A stretch of DNA of 64,000 nt from positions 35,856,527 to 35,920,526 of the forward strand of contig OX485808.1 in assembly GCA_950295325.1 (NCBI GenBank), in the 5' to 3' direction. The stretch's first letter is position 1, and the number at the start of each line of letters is the position of its first letter. Of this stretch, positions 1 to 11,100 are shown piece after piece. Source of the DNA: Polytrichum commune. Lineage: Eukaryota > Streptophyta > Polytrichopsida > Polytrichales > Polytrichaceae. Position numbers and translations under genes: made by a program. Below the pieces are notes generated by a model, which had not been told where the DNA came from, ran no database searches, and saw only the letters and a list, made by a program, of their open reading frames with translations.

Positions 1-532
1 TCGCCATGCTGAGTGGGCCAAGATAATTCCAGATAACAACATAAATTAGTCATTGATCATTTCCAGGGCTTTTAAAATTACATTGATATGCATATTACCA
101 AAAGTTGTTCATCAATTAGATTGAATACTCATGAACTCACAGTCAGTGTGGGCCACACTAATAGCTGACTGGAAGTCTGATACACTACACTCAAAAGGGT
201 ATTTAGTGTTTGATTATATTTAATGTTGTTACCGTTATGCCGTGCTCAACACTAATTTTTGATTCCTTGACAAATAGTGTTAGACATACATGTGCCACTT
301 CCTTCCCTACTGCCACCTCCCGTCCTGTGAAGCATGGATTTCATATCCTTACTAACACTAAATTCAAACATGTAACTTCCACATACTACCATAGTTGATA
401 TTTAGTGTTTGAGTTTACATTTAATGTTACTTACTTTCATAGGGTTATTGGCATTTAGTGTATGCATTCGTATTTAGTGTGTCAAACAACTTGCGACTAC
501 AATGTCTTCCAAGCCCCATAAAATGATTCCAA

Positions 533-775
533 GGCAAGTGGACCTAATTTGGTTACTCATCATAAACGGACATTTATATTTAAGTGGTGCATGGGAGATT
601 TGGATGTAAGAACGGACACCAAAACGACATGTTTGAGGGAGATTGGACTATGTGCTCAATATTTGTTAATCATTCTAGGTTCAATAATCAACATAATTGG
701 GCAACCTATATGATCATTTAAGCAGAAAGAGAAACGGTAAGCTATTCATACGAGCTCCAAAACATATGAGAAAAA
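533..775 (+). repeat. Dispersed repeat family R1, copy C
   Basis: This stretch aligns by eye with 50925-51170 and with 57980-58195. Shared segments include GATTGGACTATGTGCT, the preceding AC(A)CCAAAA(C/G)GACA block and TTTAAGCAGAAA. A more diverged pair at 3288-3637 and 34586-34921 shares the AAAGAGATTGGACTA-type core. No terminal inverted repeats or coding capacity are apparent, so the class is unknown. Confidence 0.6.
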
Positions 776-1483
776 TGACAATCAACACAATTTAGAGTTG
801 CGAGTCATCTCGCTAATTGATTGTTTTGTATCTTATGAGAAGTGGGTCTAGAGCTACATGTGTCCATCAAGGGCTTGCTTACCTTAATAAAACAGAGAGG
901 TTTAATCTAACCATACAAGTGCAATTGCAATCCCAACCCTCCTGTGCAATTTCTTGGACATTTATACAACTGGGTCATTCACGTACTACACAACATTTAT
1001 GGTATTTAGTGTCACATGCATAATAGTGTCATTTACCCTATTTTGAGGCGGATGCTAGGTTACATTGATGATTAACAACTTCACCTTAAGCGTCATCTCA
1101 TGACACTTGGCATGAGCATGTTCAATAATGTTATGAGATGCATCCTATGTTACACATTGGTCTACAAGTTGACTAAACTACCGGTATACATAAATGACAC
1201 TTGTCATTATTATGCTCAAGAATGTATTCCTCTTGCATACTAAAATGCAAACGCATGAAACTTGCCATTAGAATGCTCAAAAATATCTTCCCCTTGCATA
1301 TATACTAAAACACAAGACTGTCATCTAATGTATTGCTTTAAATGTCACAATGTAGATATTTTTTCAATTAATTTTTTTTCTTATGTTGACGAATGGAATC
1401 ATTTTGGCAATTAGCAAGCGTGACACTTTGAGACATCTAAGCATCTAGTTTAAGTCCTTTGCAAATAGTGTACGTGACACTAA

Positions 1484-1980
1484 GGGCCACTTCACACTAT
1501 GGCTATCCAAGTCGAGAGGCCGTGGGATTGAATGGCCAAACTTTGTTGAGAGTCCAAAGAAATGAGTTGAAAATAGCCAATAAAATATAGGGATCGGAGC
1601 CTTCGGTCGGGCATAGTGTGAAGCCTCCAAAGGCCAAGCCCAAAGTCCAAAGAAAGAAGGAACACCCCACTTTATTCCTTGCCCAAAACAACCCCTCCAA
1701 TCTAACAACCAAGATCTTATCAGTTTTTTTATTTTTTTATGAAAAAAACCAACAACCTCTCAACCATGGTTTGAATTTCCATTCATGTCCAACCCAAACT
1801 TTCTTCGAAAGTCCGTCGCCTTGATCAAAAAGTACTACCATGTAAGCATTTTGGAGAACGACAACCTTTGGACTTTGGCCTCTAATGTGAAGGGTCCATA
1901 GACTGAATTGTTGGTTTCTTGCAATCTGATTGGTGGAAATCAACGGCCTCTCGACCTTCAACCATAGTGTGAAGCGGCCC
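1484..1980. mobile_element. PIF/Harbinger-like MITE, 497 bp, TAA target duplication
   Basis: The ends form terminal inverted repeats starting GGGCC(A/G)CTTCACACTATGG, extending about 40 bp to a shared GTCGAGAGGCCGT block. TAA flanks both sides (1481-1483 and 1981-1983), the three-base duplication usual for PIF/Harbinger transposons, whose ends commonly start GGGCC or GGCC. There is no transposase frame, so it is non-autonomous. An internal copy of the CATAGTGTGAAGCC end motif lies at about 1611-1625. The assignment to PIF/Harbinger is inferred from TSD and TIR only. Confidence 0.75.
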
Positions 1981-3032
1981 TAAATACCCTAAACGGTGTG
2001 TAGAAGCCTTGGGGAGGGCTTCATGTGAACGACAATGCCTCATCTTCATCAATGATTGAGGGTCACAAAGAGTAACTTAGGGATTCCAAGAGAGGGACAT
2101 GCACCCATACTAGAGAACTGAGGATAAGGCAAGGACCCTTATTGGTCCAGTTTTGAGAGATTGAAGCTCCTGCACAGATAGAAAGGGTACATGAATGTGG
2201 AGCAATTAAGGCCTCCTCGAGCGCCTATCTGGGCCCTCCCTTTGGCCTTTCCTTTGGCTTTGGCTATCGGCAAGTATCACTTTCCTTCCCCACCACTGAC
2301 GCTCATTTGCGGAGAGGAAAAGCTCCCGCCCTCTGCTTTTGCAAAATTTTATCATTTATTGGCACAAATTGAAAAATTGATTGCAAGAAAAGAACCAAAC
2401 ACAACCACCTCGAGAGAACCAGCACAAAACCGAGGGGACATCTGGAAGTAATGTCCATCTGGGGCCTAACCTGTCACGTGATCACTAAATTGCTACGGGT
2501 CACAATAAGACCTTTGACACCCGACACTGAATCAAATTTTTTAAGAACATCTTGATAAGCAATGTTCAGGGTTATTTCCAAGTCTATGAGAGTTTGTTGC
2601 TACCCAATTCTCCCGTAATCTAGCAAAGTGTGCCACATTGCTTGGTGTGTCTTCTCGACAAGCCATTGAAGAGTATTAAGAACCAAATATCATTCTGTTG
2701 GCGCCAAATAAGCCACAGGAGGCCACTCCTTAAGAAGAACCAAATGTGACTGAACCATTTCAATGTTTTGCACAAAGGTTGATCAAAGAGGCATTGCGTT
2801 ATTGAAAAATATTTCCGAGGTCCAAGGCTACCTCTTTTGGCAAAGAGCTGCCACATCATGTTAGCAGCATAAGCTTTTGCAGAATCTTCATAACTTGTAG
2901 CTAACTACAGTTTCCCTAAAGCTCAAACAATGGTTCAACAAGGGTCGTTTTAAGTTAGATGTGTCTTAACCCTAAATGCCCAAAAAGCCAAAAGTGGTTG
3001 CAAGCATTTTTCAAAGATATATTTTCTGAGGG

Positions 3033-3057
3033 TTTTTTTTTTTTTTTTTTTTTTTTT
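3033..3057. repeat. Poly(T) run, 25 bases
   Basis: An uninterrupted run of T on the plus strand. It could be the poly(A) tail of a minus-strand retroposon, but no retroposed body or target duplication is evident next to it. Confidence 0.8.
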
Positions 3058-3287
3058 CCCCCTTGTGCCTTGACATAATAAAGTTATGCACCATCTAGAG
3101 CAAACCGATCATAATTTCATATCAATGACTCTAAGGTATGGACCTTGAAGTGGTTGGAACCCTTAATTATTTCTTTGTTACAACTAAACTATTTTGGGAA
3201 AGCAATCATGTCAATGACATGAATATTTTTAGTTTTTCCCACCAATTTATGCAACTCACAGACCTTTAAGTGGCTTGTTTTCTTAAT

Positions 3288-3637
3288 TGGACCCCTATAT
3301 TTGATTGGTATGTTGTTCGGTGAGGATCAAAGAGCAAACATCATAGAGACACATGCTTAAAAGAAATCATATTACGTCTTCACATATTAATAATTACTTG
3401 TACTCACAATAGTGAACAAATTTGGGAGGACCTATTGTATGTATCCAATTAAGAAATCAACAAACATGCACTTTTGCTAACCATAACTAAATCAGGGGCA
3501 AGTCCAATTTTCAATCCAGTTTTGGCATATGTTTCATTGTAGATTTGCCAGTGCACCATGAGTTTTTTTGTGTAAATCAAATTAGTAGAAGTTGGAGAAC
3601 ATGAAAAATGAACCAAATAACATCCACATACCGTAGA
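3288..3637 (+). repeat. Dispersed repeat family R1, copy A (pair with 34586-34921)
   Basis: Roughly 350 bp that align almost end to end with 34586-34921 in the same orientation. Shared landmarks are GACCCCTA-ATTTGATTGGTAT, AAAGAGCAAACATCAT, TATCCAATTAAGAAATCAAC and TTAGTAGAAGT. It is non-coding, and the terminal structure is not obvious. Confidence 0.75.
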
Positions 3638-4719
3638 GTTACTTTAGATGGTGGTCTAAGGGGGAGGGTCCAACAAAATGAAGCGATCTTATTGGCCGCG
3701 AGGTGTAAATTGGACGGAAAGCCTTGAGATAAGGGTCCAAGACCAAGAAGAGGCAAAGTGAGGTGTCTTCTACATGGCATCATTTTGGAGGAAAACATTA
3801 GTGGTCCAAATTAAGAAATGTTGAAGCTCACATGAGAGCTCATGTTTTGGGGGACCATTTTGAAAGGAAGGAGAGTCTAGTTCAGAATTTAATTTGCCTT
3901 AGATAGCTTCAAATTGGTCCCTATGTTTATGAACTGTGGACCCCCATCAAAAACACCCTTTACACTACAAAAGTGGTTGTGGTTGTGGTTTGGGGGTAAT
4001 AACCAACCACAACTACGATTAACCTCGTTCACACTTGTCTCGTGCAAATTTCTTGTGGTTGTGGTTGTGGTTGATGTTGAGGTCAGTTTTCTAGATCATA
4101 ATCTATCATATGTTTAAGTCTGGAGCTAGAGAAAAATTAAAGTGCCATTAATATCTTTTTTGACCTTGAATTTTAGTGTTTAGTGTGGTTGCTTCCTCAA
4201 CTTTCTCTCCTACCCTTGGTCTTGAAGCCCTTTTGAAGCTTTCTAGTGGTGCCACATGAGTATGAACAACCACCCTAAGGGTGGTATATCACGTGCGAGT
4301 AGTCACGGTTGATGGAGGTAGAGCATGGTTGTGATGAGCATTTAGTATGCACTTTCCATGGAAAAATACGAAAGAAAGTGAACCACATTAACCATGACCA
4401 ACCCTAAAACATTTTCTCTTTCTAACCCTAGCAAAACCCTACTTCCACCCTCCCATCCACTTCATGATTAAGGTGAAACTAAAGCAAGATCTTGACCTAC
4501 ACTAGAATCAAAGTGCAATCAACTAGGATTCCTATAGGTGATGAGCAAGTTTGGCATGAAGTAATCTAAATTTGACCAAAGTACCTCATGTCACTTTTTT
4601 AAATTCAAAACACCTACAAACCAAATTCATGTATCACCTCAAGCAATATTAGCATGTGTGGATGCAAAGTGTTGATAATAAATAACCAACGTCGGGCAAC
4701 CTGAAGTGAATTTGAGTCG

Positions 4720-4925
4720 GTTGGCCCCACCCTACTAAAGAATCCTCTTGGTGCAAGGTGGGGTATACTGCCTACCTTGCAGTGGGTGGGCTCTTGGCTT
4801 CTTACCTACTTGGCTAGTTTTTTCCGTCAAGTAAAGAGAATATTTCACAGTGGGAATCAACTCGCCAACCACTCCATTCAGAAATGGGTACCTCTCCACT
4901 ATCACCCAGTAGTGTAGGGTCATCT
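4720..4925 (-). mobile_element. tRNA-derived SINE candidate, copy 1
   Basis: On the minus strand this holds a Pol III A-box-like TAGTGGAGAGG (4891-4901) and, 27 bases further on, a weak B-box-like GAGTTGATTCC (4853-4863). The same arrangement with identical spacing occurs at 14747-14795 on the plus strand, and the sequence around the boxes is clearly related. No A-rich tail is visible in this copy, so it is probably truncated or old. Confidence 0.45.
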
Positions 4926-6370
4926 CGCACCCAAAGTGTTGAACTTGCTTATCACTTCCATGTATTCATAAAAAAAGAGAACTACTCTATGTTGATCATA
5001 GAACGTTTACATTGTGTGTGGATGATGAGTGAAGTGCACTTATAGTACGCTAGAATCCAAAATGCTCATGTGTTGGGAGCCTTGTACCACATTTTCTAGT
5101 GGATGGAAATTCACGCCTTGACTTTGGAACGTTGAGGTTGTGGTTAAAACTTCTATGGTTCTAAAGGTGCATGGACAAAGTCACTTAACCAATAGACTGT
5201 ATGTAATAATCACTTTGTTTGATTTTATCATTGGTTTGTCCTATTTACAAAAAATCTAAAAATAATAAAAGTCATATGCAACTAACATAAATTCTCAAAG
5301 TCGGTTTAAGGAAAGAGTCTTATACTTGTCAACTAGGGGGGTTTATTGATGTTGGATTGCTAAGTGAGAATCATCACAAAAGCATCCTTATTGCAAGTGA
5401 GGATCTTTCTGTTAAATGAAGGTGTTGCCTCCCTTTTGTGCATCACTTCTTACACCACCTCGTTGAGCGGATAAATCCCCGATTAGCCATGTGACTGGCC
5501 AAAAATGGTGCTCTTCTAAAAGAGATCTTGCAGCCTTCTTACACTACTAGTATGATGAATGGCCAAAGTGGTGCTATTTAATACTCAATGCCACATATGA
5601 TTAATTGCTTTTAACAATGACTTACTTTATGGCACCGTTGCACTCACTTGCTGACAACTTAAGGATTAAAAATAGGTGCCACCAAAGGGAAGGTTTCACT
5701 TCAAGGCCTTTGTACCTTATGGAGTCAAGACTCAGGAGAAATTAAAACAGTGAAAACCTGTCCTTCAAAGGTGGTGCCTTTTGACTCTAACATGCACTCT
5801 AAACCTCGCATTATTATGCTTGTGGCAACCAAAATGCACGTGATATTAAGGAGTTTTGTAGTGTTAATATAAATGCGTGATATAAAAAAATGAGTGTAGC
5901 ATGTGAGATTATAGAATAACGCAAAGTCAACATTGCAATAATGATAATAATCACAATGATGACAATGTGATGTGTGTGATTTGACTTTTTGGATAGTTTA
6001 TTTTAATGTCAAAACCTATGACATATGGAAAGGAAACGTGATAATAAGGAGTGAGATTGAAACTGAAAACATCAGTATTCTATGGTTTTAGGATATAAGA
6101 GGAGGAGTGACATTAAGGAGGTTGAGATTATAGAGTTTAGAATGTAGATCCAAGTGGATTGTGGTCCATGGTGTAAATGTATGCCCTAATTCATATACAC
6201 AATCACATGCAAGAATATCCGATGACTTCTTGGATTGAGATTTGAGGAAAAGAATCTCGTTATTCATCATGATATTGCATCTGCTATGGTTGTAACATGG
6301 GCCCTTGTTGACATCGGTATTGAAGGCAATGAGAATTTTCTACATATTCATGTTCATATTTTTCAAAACA

Positions 6371-6975
6371 CACTACACAACACATTCTTATTTAGTGTGG
6401 CCCACATTATTCATTTTCGAATCACATTGATTCTCTTCAATCACAAGGTGGCAACTGCACTGATTATCCCAGTTAGGGTGGGTGGGCTAATAGTGCATGT
6501 GGGAAATTAGTGAAGGTGATACTAAATTTCTTCACGCTATGAAATGAATGCCACCAGAAGATCTAGGGTTTCACGAGCCCAGGGTGTCAAAGTGCTGGAA
6601 ACTCTCAATGCAAGCTCTATTCGATTTCTTTATGTTAGGAGATGCCTCACGATTGAGTGGTGCCAACTAAAAAGGAGAAGAGGAAACCTCGTTGAGGTCA
6701 CCAAAACAAAGTATGTACAGTACTCTACAAAACTTTAGAGCTTGCACTAAGTATCTTGAAATGTATGGTAATTGAGCATGTACTCATGAATTTAGTATCA
6801 CTTGGTAAAAACTTTATACACACAAATTTTGAGACTTGGAAAAATAGTGCATGTTTTGGGAATCAATACCACATGCACGAAATGGGATAATTAGTGTAAA
6901 GAAGATGTTACATGACAAATCATGGAGACCACTCTAATTAATATGGCACATCAATTTCAATGTCAAGCTAAATCA
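6371..6975. mobile_element. MITE of the TACACTAAATATCTG family, split by a nested element
   Basis: The outer parts (about 6371-6457 and 6897-6975) match the two halves of the intact 174-bp element at 51816-51989: ATTTAGTGTGGCCCACA, CATTATTC, GGCAACT on the left; TTACATGACA, ACACTCTAATTAA-like and CAATTT-AATG on the right. Between GGCAACT and TACATGAC, where the intact copy has only about 16 bases, this copy carries the separate element 6458-6896. Confidence 0.6.
6458..6896 (+). mobile_element. MITE with CACT(A/G)ATTATCCC ends, left copy
   Basis: It starts CACTGATTATCCC and ends GGGATAATTAGTG, a 13-bp terminal inverted repeat with one mismatch. Its interior matches the reverse complement of 7488-7764, sharing GCATGTGGGAAATTAG, AAGATCTAGG, TTAGTATCACTTGGTAAAAA and GAGACTTGGAAAAATAGTG. 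This copy is longer because of about 165 extra bases near 6590-6760. There is no coding capacity of its own. Confidence 0.65.
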
Positions 6976-7487
6976 CATGTTCAATGTAGTAACTAGGTAG
7001 CAATCAAGATTAGGATGAATAGGATGAACACATATGCTAGTTGGTATTTTGTATTTGTTTATCAATGGATATATCAAATTTTTATACTAACTTGTATAAT
7101 TTTCACATCATCAAGGTAGAAGTGCCTAATGTAGACATGAACCCAATGGGAGGAGCTTTTTTCTTGATCCAACATGAACAACTACATGCTTCAAAAATGA
7201 TAAGATCATATTAAAGACCATAAATTTGGTAGGCTAGAAAAACACAAAGACAATGCTCAACCCAATCTTCTTTTCTTTTGTGGGGGAGAGGGGGAGATAT
7301 GCAAATATTTTAAATTGCACATCAACCTTGATTTTCAAAAATCTAAATCACAAGATGTTGTAATTTCATATACTCAATTGCCTTGGCTCTTTAGGGGTTA
7401 CTAATGTTCTTAAGTTCTTATTCAAAATATTCAAGTATATTAATGATATGAAATGCTCAACATTTTCATTATTTAAAGGTTATACTA

Positions 7488-7764
7488 CATTGATTATCCC
7501 CATTAGTGGGTGTAGTACTAATTCTTGAAACACACACTATTTTTCCAAGTCTCAAAACTAGTGAGGGCTCAACTTTTTACCAAGTGATACTAATTTCATG
7601 AATGTATGCTCATTTACTGATACTTTCAATGAATAATGTCGGGATGAACAATACTTCCTAGATCTTTGGATGACACTAGTTGACAGCGTAAAGTAATTAG
7701 TATCAGCTTTGCTAATTTCCCACATGCACAATTTGGCCTTTCTCACTAATTGGGATAATTAGTG
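7488..7764 (-). mobile_element. MITE with CACTAATTATCCC ends, right inverted copy
   Basis: It starts CATTGATTATCCC and ends GGGATAATTAGTG. It is the inverted partner of 6458-6896 over its whole length. The two copies lie about 590 bp apart in opposite orientation, so the region could fold back on itself. Confidence 0.65.
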
Positions 7765-8118
7765 TACCTTAATCCGAGCCTTTACATACTAGACAAGATA
7801 GAGAGCCTCAATTTCAAGGGAATGACAATAATTAGTTCAGGGTTCCTAACTTAAAAGAAATTGTGGGATGAAGACAAAACCCAGGGAGAAGAACACGACC
7901 CAGGTCTTGAAATTGAGGACCAGGATAGCAACCTCGCTCGGGACCTGGAAACGCGAGCCCTGCCGCCGAAACTGGATAACATGGTGACCGGAAAACCTCC
8001 ATACCAGGTCACTCATCACCGGTATGACGGGTCGCCAGGTCATCCTCGCCTTCCAGAAGTAATTGGCCTTCTCACTCTTTGTCACCGGAATTCGCCATAT
8101 CCAGGAAGGTCGAGAACG

Positions 8119-11100
8119 ATGGAGCACGCCAGGGCCGAGGGACGCCTCGCGCGGATCGCTTCCCACATGAACGCTCCTGAGGTCAGCGCCACTTCGAAGC
8201 TATTTGTCTCGTCCAATTTGGTGTCCTGTGGAGGTAGCTGGAGTATTTCGCGAATTTGATTTGCACAGGGTTAGAGAGTTTTGAAACGAGTTTCGAAAAT
8301 GTTGATGTCCAGTGGTTGATATGGCCAATCCTTGGCTCCGCCATTTTGTGTAATTTTGGGGCTTCTTTCTCTGAAATTTTAGTCGCCTGTGGAGGTCGCT
8401 GGAGTAACTTACAGATTTGTATTGCAGAGGGTTAGAGGTTTTTGAAAGAGCGTTTGAAAGTGTTGATATCCTGTGGTTCAGACGATGATTTCTTGGCTCC
8501 TCCATTATGTGGAATTTTGGAGCCCGCTTTTCTATTGAAATTATAGTCGCCTGTGGAGGTATCTGGAGTGATTCGTACATTTGGCTTGCAGAGGGTCAGA
8601 GACTTTTGAAAGAGTGTCTCGGAAATAGTTTCATTCTGTGAGAAGTACGGTGATTTCTTGGCTCCTTAGAATGTGGGATTTCGGAGCTCTTGAAATTTAG
8701 TCTCCTGTGGAGGCAATTGGAGTGTTTCGCAGATTCGGCGTGCTGAGAGTTAGAGAGTTTTTAAAGAGAGTTTCGGAAAATGCGATAGCCTTTGGTCAAT
8801 ACGGTCAATCCTTGGCTCCTTCATTATGTGGCGTTTCGTAGCTGCTTTTCTCTTGAATTTTTAGTCGCCTGTGAGGAATTGGGAAGTTCAGCAGATTTGG
8901 CTTGCACAGCAATAATGAAATTCTGTGGTTGACACGGTAGCTTCCTGGCTCCGTCAGTATGTGGAATTTTGGTGCTGCTTTTTTCTTGGATTTGTAGTCG
9001 CCTATGGATGTAGCTGGAGTGTTTCATTAGGTGGCCGCAATGTCTCGCGCGGGGGTTTCATTTTGGAAAAATTTCATGCTTGTGTAGTGTGGTGTGGTGT
9101 GGTGTGGTTGATAGTGATAATAGTTATATTTCTTTAGTGGAATGCCGGTTTCTGTGGATGAGATTGTTCCTTTCTCTTGGTCTGCTTGATTAGAGAAGTC
9201 TTACGGGAAGACCTCCCTGGAGCAATTTGTGCTTTCCCGAAACTTCTCTCGAAGCATTGTATTGTGATATTTGTGACGAGCACTTCTACTGCTAGCTCGG
9301 GTACGTTAAGCCGTATACGTGGAATGTACTCAAGGAAAATCCAAGCACGATGAGGTCGTTCGTGAGATCTCCTCGGTGGAATCCGTTTTTAGGTGAAATG
9401 CCCGTCGAAGAATTGTCGCACTTTCGCTTCCAAATTGTTAAGTCTCACACGTAGAAGTTTTGATTACGCACGATGAGATCTGCCGGGGAGACAGTCCTGG
9501 AGGAATTGGATTTTAGGTGAAGTTTTCATCGAGGCATTGTTTTGCTCTAATGAAGACGTTCACTTTTAGCTTGGTTGAGTGAAGCCGTATATGTGGGAGG
9601 GTCTTGAAGTTGCGCTACTAGTAGAGAGCTAATGATCAATTTGCGGGGTCTGAGATAATTTCAGGGAAATAGTTCTGAATTCAATTTACATCAAGCAGAA
9701 ATCTTTGGTAAATTTCGTTCTGATTTGGAAATTTCTGCAAGGATTTTTGAGTTGCACATTGCAGAATTTCAAATAGGGTCCATGTGAGTATACAGTCCTC
9801 TTTCCTCAAGAGTTTGTGCTTCGAACTTCAAATGCATATTCGTCCTTAATCTAACAACTCATGGCTCAAGGTCCTTGGATTGCTCCATTGTACGTTTTTA
9901 CAGTTTATAATGTGCTTGCACCAGTGTGTTGTTCAAGTTGAATCGGGTTACTTGTGGTTTGATTTCATCCTGTGGACCTAAACTATTCTAATGCCGCCTT
10001 TTTTAGAAAGACTTCTCATTCTTCCTTACTAGAACCTTTTCACACCCTTGGTTCAGTAACAAGAAAGCTTTTCTGCTCAACCCATTAGTTGAAATGGCAA
10101 ACTGTCTTGTATTTTCTTCTTTCAATCACGTGTTCTCCTTGCTGGACTCTTTAAATTGTGCTGGGTTAAAAGTTATCTGAGGGAGGATCCATAAGGTGTT
10201 CCTAGAACTCAATCTACTTTGCAACACGCTCAAGTTCAGATTATCTGCTCAAGTCTATTTCAGCAGGATCGTTCAATTGTTTATGTATTGGAAATGGATG
10301 CAGAGGAGCAATATGGGTGGTATAGAGAGGGAGCCAACTCGTGCACGTGGGGCAGCTCCAGGATTCAAAGTTGCTGTTCTGGGTGCAGCTGGAGGCATTG
10401 GACAGCCACTATCTTTGCTTTTAAAGATACATCCTCTGGTGTCCACTCTCCACTTATATGATGTGTTCAACACCCCTGGCGTTGTTGCTGATTTAAGCCA
10501 CACCAACACCTCTGCTGTGGTACAGATCAGATTCTCCCTATAACTTTACGTTGTCTAGACTCTGTTTCACGTATGTGTCTCCCTTCTGCATGGCTAGTCT
10601 CCATCCCCTTGTAACCTTTCCTGGGAATTACATTACAATTATGCTTCCTGTTAAATCTACAGTATTCCCTGACATAGATCAGTCTCCGTAGTATTTTGAT
10701 TGTGGCTACCTTTTATTGAGAATGTGGAATATGTGGATGGTGTGTCAAGTTTTCATACCAAAATTACTACCTCAATGGGGTTGGACTTGGTGGCAAGTGA
10801 AAATTGGGAGCTCTGCACTCTCTGGATTTGAGAAATATAGGAAGATCTTTATGTTTTATGGGTTCCTAATTGAGCTGTGAATTGATAATGTGTACTTTTC
10901 AAGGTGCGAGGATTTCTTGGAAAGGAGCAACTAGGACCAGCTTTGGATGGCATGGATTTGGTCATTATTCCTGCTGGCGTTCCTAGAAAACCAGGCATGA
11001 CAAGGGATGACTTATTCAAAATCAATGCTGGTATTGTCCGTACTTTGATTGAGGGTGTGGCCAAGCACTGTCCCCGGGCAATAATAAACATCATCAGCAA

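Larger units (their letters stand above)
1..7857. other. Gene-free repeat-rich intergenic region
   Basis: I see no open frame with recognisable protein similarity on either strand. The region is AT-rich and contains the dispersed repeats, MITE-like elements and SINE candidate listed separately, a run of 25 T at 3033-3057, and a GGTTGTGG-rich stretch at about 3976-4072. The palindromic motif AGTGTGGGCCACACT lies near 146-160. The last few hundred bases before 7858 probably hold the promoter of the downstream malate dehydrogenase gene, but I recognise no core promoter element. Confidence 0.6.

Noticed and set aside
7846-8166. 106-codon minus-strand frame
   Set aside because: It is antisense to the leader and first exon of the malate dehydrogenase gene and has no recognisable protein similarity.
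10283-10320. ATG codons at 10283, 10298 and 10313 as the MDH start
   Set aside because: An upstream PTS2-bearing exon at 8119-8181 joins in frame to an acceptor at 10303 and reproduces the glyoxysomal leader. I keep 10313 only as a possible alternative isoform start.
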